22,648 nt of DNA from Candidatus Aenigmatarchaeota archaeon (GTDB lineage: Archaea > Aenigmatarchaeota > Aenigmatarchaeia > QMZP01 > JAFGSV01): assembly GCA_020343635.1 (NCBI GenBank), contig CP070804.1, positions 6,931 to 29,578 of the forward strand, read 5' to 3'. Under the pieces are notes generated by a model. That model searched no databases. It worked only from the letters and a program-made list of their open reading frames with translations, and was not told where the DNA came from. The position numbers were made by a program, and so were the translations under genes. The first letter of the stretch is position 1. Every line of letters starts with the position of its first letter. This document shows positions 19,446 through 22,648 of the stretch, piece after piece.

Positions 19446-21239
19446 ATGTGTGGAATAGTTGGATATATAGGAAAGAGAAGGGCCGCGCCCCTGCTCCTGA
19501 AAGGTCTCAGGAGACTCGAGTACAGGGGATACGATTCCGCGGGAATGGCTGTTATAGACGGCACTCTTATTCTGAGGAAAGACAGAGGAAAGATAGAACA
19601 GGTAGACAACAGGCATAATTTCGAGGAGCTTGATGGCATAATGGGTATAGCCCACACCAGGTGGGCGACACACGGAGAGCCCAACCAGAAGAACGCTCAT
19701 CCGCATATAGACTGCACAGGGGACGTCGCGATAGTGCACAACGGTATAATAGAAAACTACATGACCCTCAGGGAGCTGCTCGCACGAGAGGGGCACAGTT
19801 TAACTACAGACACCGACAGCGAGATAATAGCCCATCTTATAGAGAAGTTCTACACTGGAGACTTATTGGGTTCCGTTAGAAAGGCCCTGATGCAGGTTCA
19901 GGGAACATATGGTCTTGCCATAGTACACAAGAACCACGATGAGATAGTTGTCGCAAGGAATGGTTCACCCCTTATTATAGGTGTGAGGGGCGACGAGACT
20001 TTCACTGCTTCTGATGCTTCTGCGATACTTGAGCACACCAAGAAGATGATATATCTGGAAGACGGAGAGGTGGCTTCACTCAGACCAGGCAGAGTCATGG
20101 TCAGGGACTTGCATGACAAGGAGATGAAAAAGAACCATGAGACAATAGGCTGGGACCTCGCGGAGATAGAGAAGGCTGGCTTCAAGCACTTCATGCTGAA
20201 GGAGATCTTCGAGCAGTCTGAATCCATTAAGAATGTAATGAGAGGCAGACTCGGCAAGAAAATAAAGCTGAGCATAAAGGGTGACATAAAAGGCTGCGGA
20301 AGGGTTGTGATCGTTGCCTGTGGAACTTCTTGGCATGCGGCACTGATAGGAAGGTATCTGATTGAAAAGATAGCGAAGATACCGACAGAGGTCGACTGTT
20401 CATCAGAATTCAGGTACAGGAATCCCCTTGTGGGCCCTGGTGACCTTGTTGTATTCATATCCCAGTCGGGGGAGACCGCTGACACGCTTGCTGCCCTCAG
20501 GGAGGCCAAAAAGAAGGGAGCCAAGACCATGGGGATAATCAATGTCGTAGGATCCACCATAGCCAGGGAATCTGAGACGGGTATATACATACATGCAGGA
20601 CCCGAGATAGGCGTGGCTTCCACAAAGGCTTATACCAATCAGATACTTGCGCTCATGCTTCTTGCCCTTGACCTGATGCAGAGCAAGGACGGGGACGTTG
20701 ACGAGAAGATGATAAGTGAAATAAAATCGCTTCCCGGGAAGATAGAATCAGTACTCCAGGAAGATAAGAGAATACACGCAATAGCCAGGGAAGTGGCTGA
20801 CCATAACAACTTCCTTTACCTTGGCAGGGGCATAAACTACCCCACAGCGCTTGAAGGCGCTCTAAAGCTGAAGGAGATTTCATACATACATGCGGAAGGC
20901 TATCCCGCAGCAGAGATGAAGCATGGTCCCATTGCCCTGATAGACGAGAACATGCCCGTTGTTTTCATAGCGAACAGGGGTAAAGGTTATGACAAGATTA
21001 TTTCGAACATGGAGGAGGTAAAGGCCAGGCGCGGCAAGATAATAGCGATAGCCACAGAGGGAGACAATGAGATAAAGAGGCTGGCGGACTGGGTGATCTA
21101 TGTTCCCAGGACAGCCGATGAGCTGACCCCCCTTGTGAACGTAATTCCCCTGCAGCTCCTGGCATATCACGTGGCGGATATCAAGGAACTCGATGTGGAC
21201 AAGCCCAGGAACCTTGCCAAGTCCGTCACGGTGGAGTGA
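19446..21239 (+). CDS. glmS: Glutamine--fructose-6-phosphate aminotransferase (isomerizing)
   Basis: A 597-residue enzyme making glucosamine-6-phosphate from fructose-6-phosphate and glutamine, the first step to UDP-GlcNAc. The glutaminase domain begins MCGIVGYIG; Cys2 becomes the N-terminal nucleophile after methionine removal, which fixes the start at 19446 rather than the frame start 9 bases earlier. HTRWATHGEPN and VHNGIIENY follow. Two SIS sugar-isomerase domains come next: CGTSWHAALIGRYLIEKIAK with VFISQSGETADTLAALR, then LGRGINYPTALEGALKLKE with EGYPAAEMKHGPIALID. It ends in the conserved DKPRNLAKSVTVE. The gap gene follows after 26 bases with no promoter between, so they should be co-transcribed. 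Confidence 0.97.
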   Translation: MCGIVGYIGKRRAAPLLLKGLRRLEYRGYDSAGMAVIDGTLILRKDRGKIEQVDNRHNFEELDGIMGIAHTRWATHGEPNQKNAHPHIDCTGDVAIVHNGIIENYMTLRELLAREGHSLTTDTDSEIIAHLIEKFYTGDLLGSVRKALMQVQGTYGLAIVHKNHDEIVVARNGSPLIIGVRGDETFTASDASAILEHTKKMIYLEDGEVASLRPGRVMVRDLHDKEMKKNHETIGWDLAEIEKAGFKHFMLKEIFEQSESIKNVMRGRLGKKIKLSIKGDIKGCGRVVIVACGTSWHAALIGRYLIEKIAKIPTEVDCSSEFRYRNPLVGPGDLVVFISQSGETADTLAALREAKKKGAKTMGIINVVGSTIARESETGIYIHAGPEIGVASTKAYTNQILALMLLALDLMQSKDGDVDEKMISEIKSLPGKIESVLQEDKRIHAIAREVADHNNFLYLGRGINYPTALEGALKLKEISYIHAEGYPAAEMKHGPIALIDENMPVVFIANRGKGYDKIISNMEEVKARRGKIIAIATEGDNEIKRLADWVIYVPRTADELTPLVNVIPLQLLAYHVADIKELDVDKPRNLAKSVTVE

Positions 21240-21265
21240 TGTTATCTTAAAAAAGAGGTGATAGA

Positions 21266-22303
21266 ATGGCAGTGAAAGTAGCGATAAACGGGTACGGTAC
21301 AGTAGGAAGGCGAGTGGCAGACGCAGTGACACTACAGGACGACATGAAGGTGATAGGCGTGGTCAAGACCAAGCCCACTTTCGAGGCACATCAGGCCATA
21401 GAGAAGGGGTTCCCTCTTTACGTAAACGTAAAGGGGAACATGAAGGCGTTCGAGGAATCGGGACTGAAGGTTGAAGGCACCGCAAAGGAGCTTATCGAAG
21501 ATGCAGACGTCATCGTTGACGGATCTCCCGACGGAATAGGCGTGGAAAACAAGCATGAAATGTACATGCCAAAGAAGAAGAAGGCCATATTCCAGGGCGG
21601 AGAGAAGCCGATTGTTGCGGATGCATCATTCAACTCGACGTCTAACTACAGGGAGTGTTACGGAAATGACTTCCTGAGGGTGGTGTCATGCAACACGACA
21701 GGACTCTGCAGGACGCTGTTCCCCATACACAGCAACTTCGGGATAAATAGGGTCAGCGCCGTGATGATAAGAAGGGGCCCGGACCCTGCGAACATTAAGA
21801 AGGGGCCTGTGAACGCGATAGTCCCTGATCCTGTAACGGTTCCGTCACACCATGGACCTGACGTCAATACAGTGATGCGCGACCTTAACATAACGACAGT
21901 CGCCCTGAAGGTTCCGACGACCCTGATGCACATGCACACCATAAATGCAACCGTGAACAACGGGACAACTACCGAGGGGCTTCTGGACGTGCTTAACAAG
22001 TCGCCGAGGGTTGTCCTGGTGAAGGCGGAAGAAGGCATAAAGTCTACCGCTCAGATAATGGAATGGGCAAAGGAACTCGGAAGAACGAGGTCTGACCTGA
22101 ACGAGATAGCCGTATGGAGAGAAAGCGTGAACGCAAAAAAAAGCGAAATATTCTACATGCAGGCCATACACCAGGAAAGTGACATAGTGCCCGAGAACAT
22201 TGATGCGATAAGAGCAGCGCTCGAAATGGAGAGCGATCCTCTGGCAAGTATAAAGAAAACCGATACTGCTATGGGTCTGAAGCCCTGGTGGAAATACAAC
22301 TAG
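21266..22303 (+). CDS. gap: Glyceraldehyde-3-phosphate dehydrogenase, archaeal type
   Basis: A 345-residue NAD(P)-dependent dehydrogenase that converts glyceraldehyde-3-phosphate to 1,3-bisphosphoglycerate, in glycolysis or gluconeogenesis. The Rossmann motif is INGYGTVGRRVADAV (8-22). The archaeal class is marked by VFQGGEK-like IFQGGEKP and SCNTTGLCRTLFP with catalytic Cys142. The C-terminal part has MHMHTINATV and a typical end. The start is well supported: GGTGAT (21257-21262) lies 3 bases before the ATG. It sits between glmS and a sugar-nucleotidyltransferase gene, with 15 bases to the latter, so hexosamine synthesis and central carbon flow may be co-expressed. Confidence 0.97.
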   Translation: MAVKVAINGYGTVGRRVADAVTLQDDMKVIGVVKTKPTFEAHQAIEKGFPLYVNVKGNMKAFEESGLKVEGTAKELIEDADVIVDGSPDGIGVENKHEMYMPKKKKAIFQGGEKPIVADASFNSTSNYRECYGNDFLRVVSCNTTGLCRTLFPIHSNFGINRVSAVMIRRGPDPANIKKGPVNAIVPDPVTVPSHHGPDVNTVMRDLNITTVALKVPTTLMHMHTINATVNNGTTTEGLLDVLNKSPRVVLVKAEEGIKSTAQIMEWAKELGRTRSDLNEIAVWRESVNAKKSEIFYMQAIHQESDIVPENIDAIRAALEMESDPLASIKKTDTAMGLKPWWKYN

Positions 22304-22318
22304 ATTTTGGTTTTTGAT

Positions 22319-22648
22319 ATGCAGGCACTCATCCTGGCAGCCGGAAAAGGAGAGCGGTTGCGGCCATTTACAGACACCTTGCCGAAGGTCATGCTTCCCG
22401 TGGCCAACAAGCCCGTTCTCCAGCACAACCTCGAATCCCTCGAAGGTTTGGTGGAAAGTGCAGTCATAGTCATAGGCTACAGGGGGCATGAGATAAAGAG
22501 GCATTTCGGTGACAGGTTCGGTAACATAAAGCTCAGCTACGTCGAGCAGAAGGAACAGCTTGGGACCGGGCACGCCCTGATGCAGGCCAGGGGTGAGGTT
22601 AAGGGCAGGTTCATAGTGATGATGGGAGACGATATATACAGCAAATCC
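22319..22648 (+). CDS. Sugar-phosphate nucleotidyltransferase, partial (GlmU-like)
   Basis: The first 110 codons of a nucleotidyltransferase, cut by the window end. The nucleotide-binding signature is LILAAGKGERLRPFTDTLPK followed by VMLPVANKPVLQHNL. VIVIGYRGHEIKRHFGD and QLGTGHALMQA follow, and then MMGDDIY, the metal-binding aspartate region. Archaeal proteins starting like this include glucose-1-phosphate thymidylyl/uridylyltransferases and the two-domain GlmU type that makes UDP-GlcNAc. The glmS-gap context favours the latter, but the C-terminal acetyltransferase domain that would show this lies outside the window. ATG at 22319 begins MQALILAAG, a normal family start. Confidence 0.9.
   Translation, partial: MQALILAAGKGERLRPFTDTLPKVMLPVANKPVLQHNLESLEGLVESAVIVIGYRGHEIKRHFGDRFGNIKLSYVEQKEQLGTGHALMQARGEVKGRFIVMMGDDIYSKS

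Noticed and set aside
1..22648. CRISPR array or other regularly spaced repeats
   Set aside because: Apart from the two 35-bp copies and the paired signal-peptide sequences, no spaced repeats were seen.

Overview
This is chromosomal DNA of an archaeon. The evidence is an rpoH-rpoB-rpoA'-rpoA'' operon, archaeal-type ribosomal proteins L6 and L32e, a type II methionine aminopeptidase, an archaeal-type GAPDH, TATA boxes centred about 24 bases upstream of transcript or leaderless gene starts, and GGTGAT ribosome-binding sites 3 bases before start codons. RpoB is a single unsplit chain. The lineage cannot be fixed from this window; an uncultured, possibly DPANN-like, archaeon would fit.

Layout. 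1-137: the 3' part of an intron-bearing tRNA gene. 124-3767: a possible integrated island. It is bounded by a perfect 35-bp direct repeat of the tRNA 3' exon plus downstream DNA. It carries three surface-type hydrolases: an MBL-fold lipoprotein, a membrane-anchored HExxH protein and an amidohydrolase lipoprotein. 3851-4684: a small orphan gene and a HAD phosphatase, convergent. 4745-5047: 5S rRNA and tRNA-Asp. 5107-6365: an orphan gene, a winged-helix/small-membrane-protein pair and a 43-residue zinc-binding-type protein. 6492-6729: a second heavily interrupted tRNA. 7160-14356: the RNA polymerase operon. 14357-15199: agmatinase on the opposite strand. 15290-15961: an AT-rich orphan gene. 16043-17437: an operon of L6, L32e, a zinc ribbon and a short MGMT-family protein. 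17434-19291 (minus strand): methionine aminopeptidase and a winged-helix regulator with an S-layer-like domain. 19446-22648: glmS, gap and the start of a sugar-phosphate nucleotidyltransferase, which suggests hexosamine/UDP-sugar synthesis linked to central carbon metabolism.

The strongest unusual signal is in the RNA genes. All three tRNA genes carry an intron at the same non-canonical place, inside the T-loop between nucleotides 59 and 60. Each has a bulge-helix-bulge fold, and removal restores a perfect 7-base T-loop. Two of the three introns (33 and 32 nt) look homologous, which suggests spread. The 35-bp repeat bounding the island starts exactly at the first base after the T-loop intron. 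Two of the tRNAs also contain further insertions whose splicing I could not resolve.

Other points of note: an in-frame transmembrane tail just beyond the TGA stop of the amidohydrolase; an apparent AUA start codon for rpoH; a 46-residue lysine-rich tail on RpoA''; and an MGMT-family protein with PCFR in place of PCHR.
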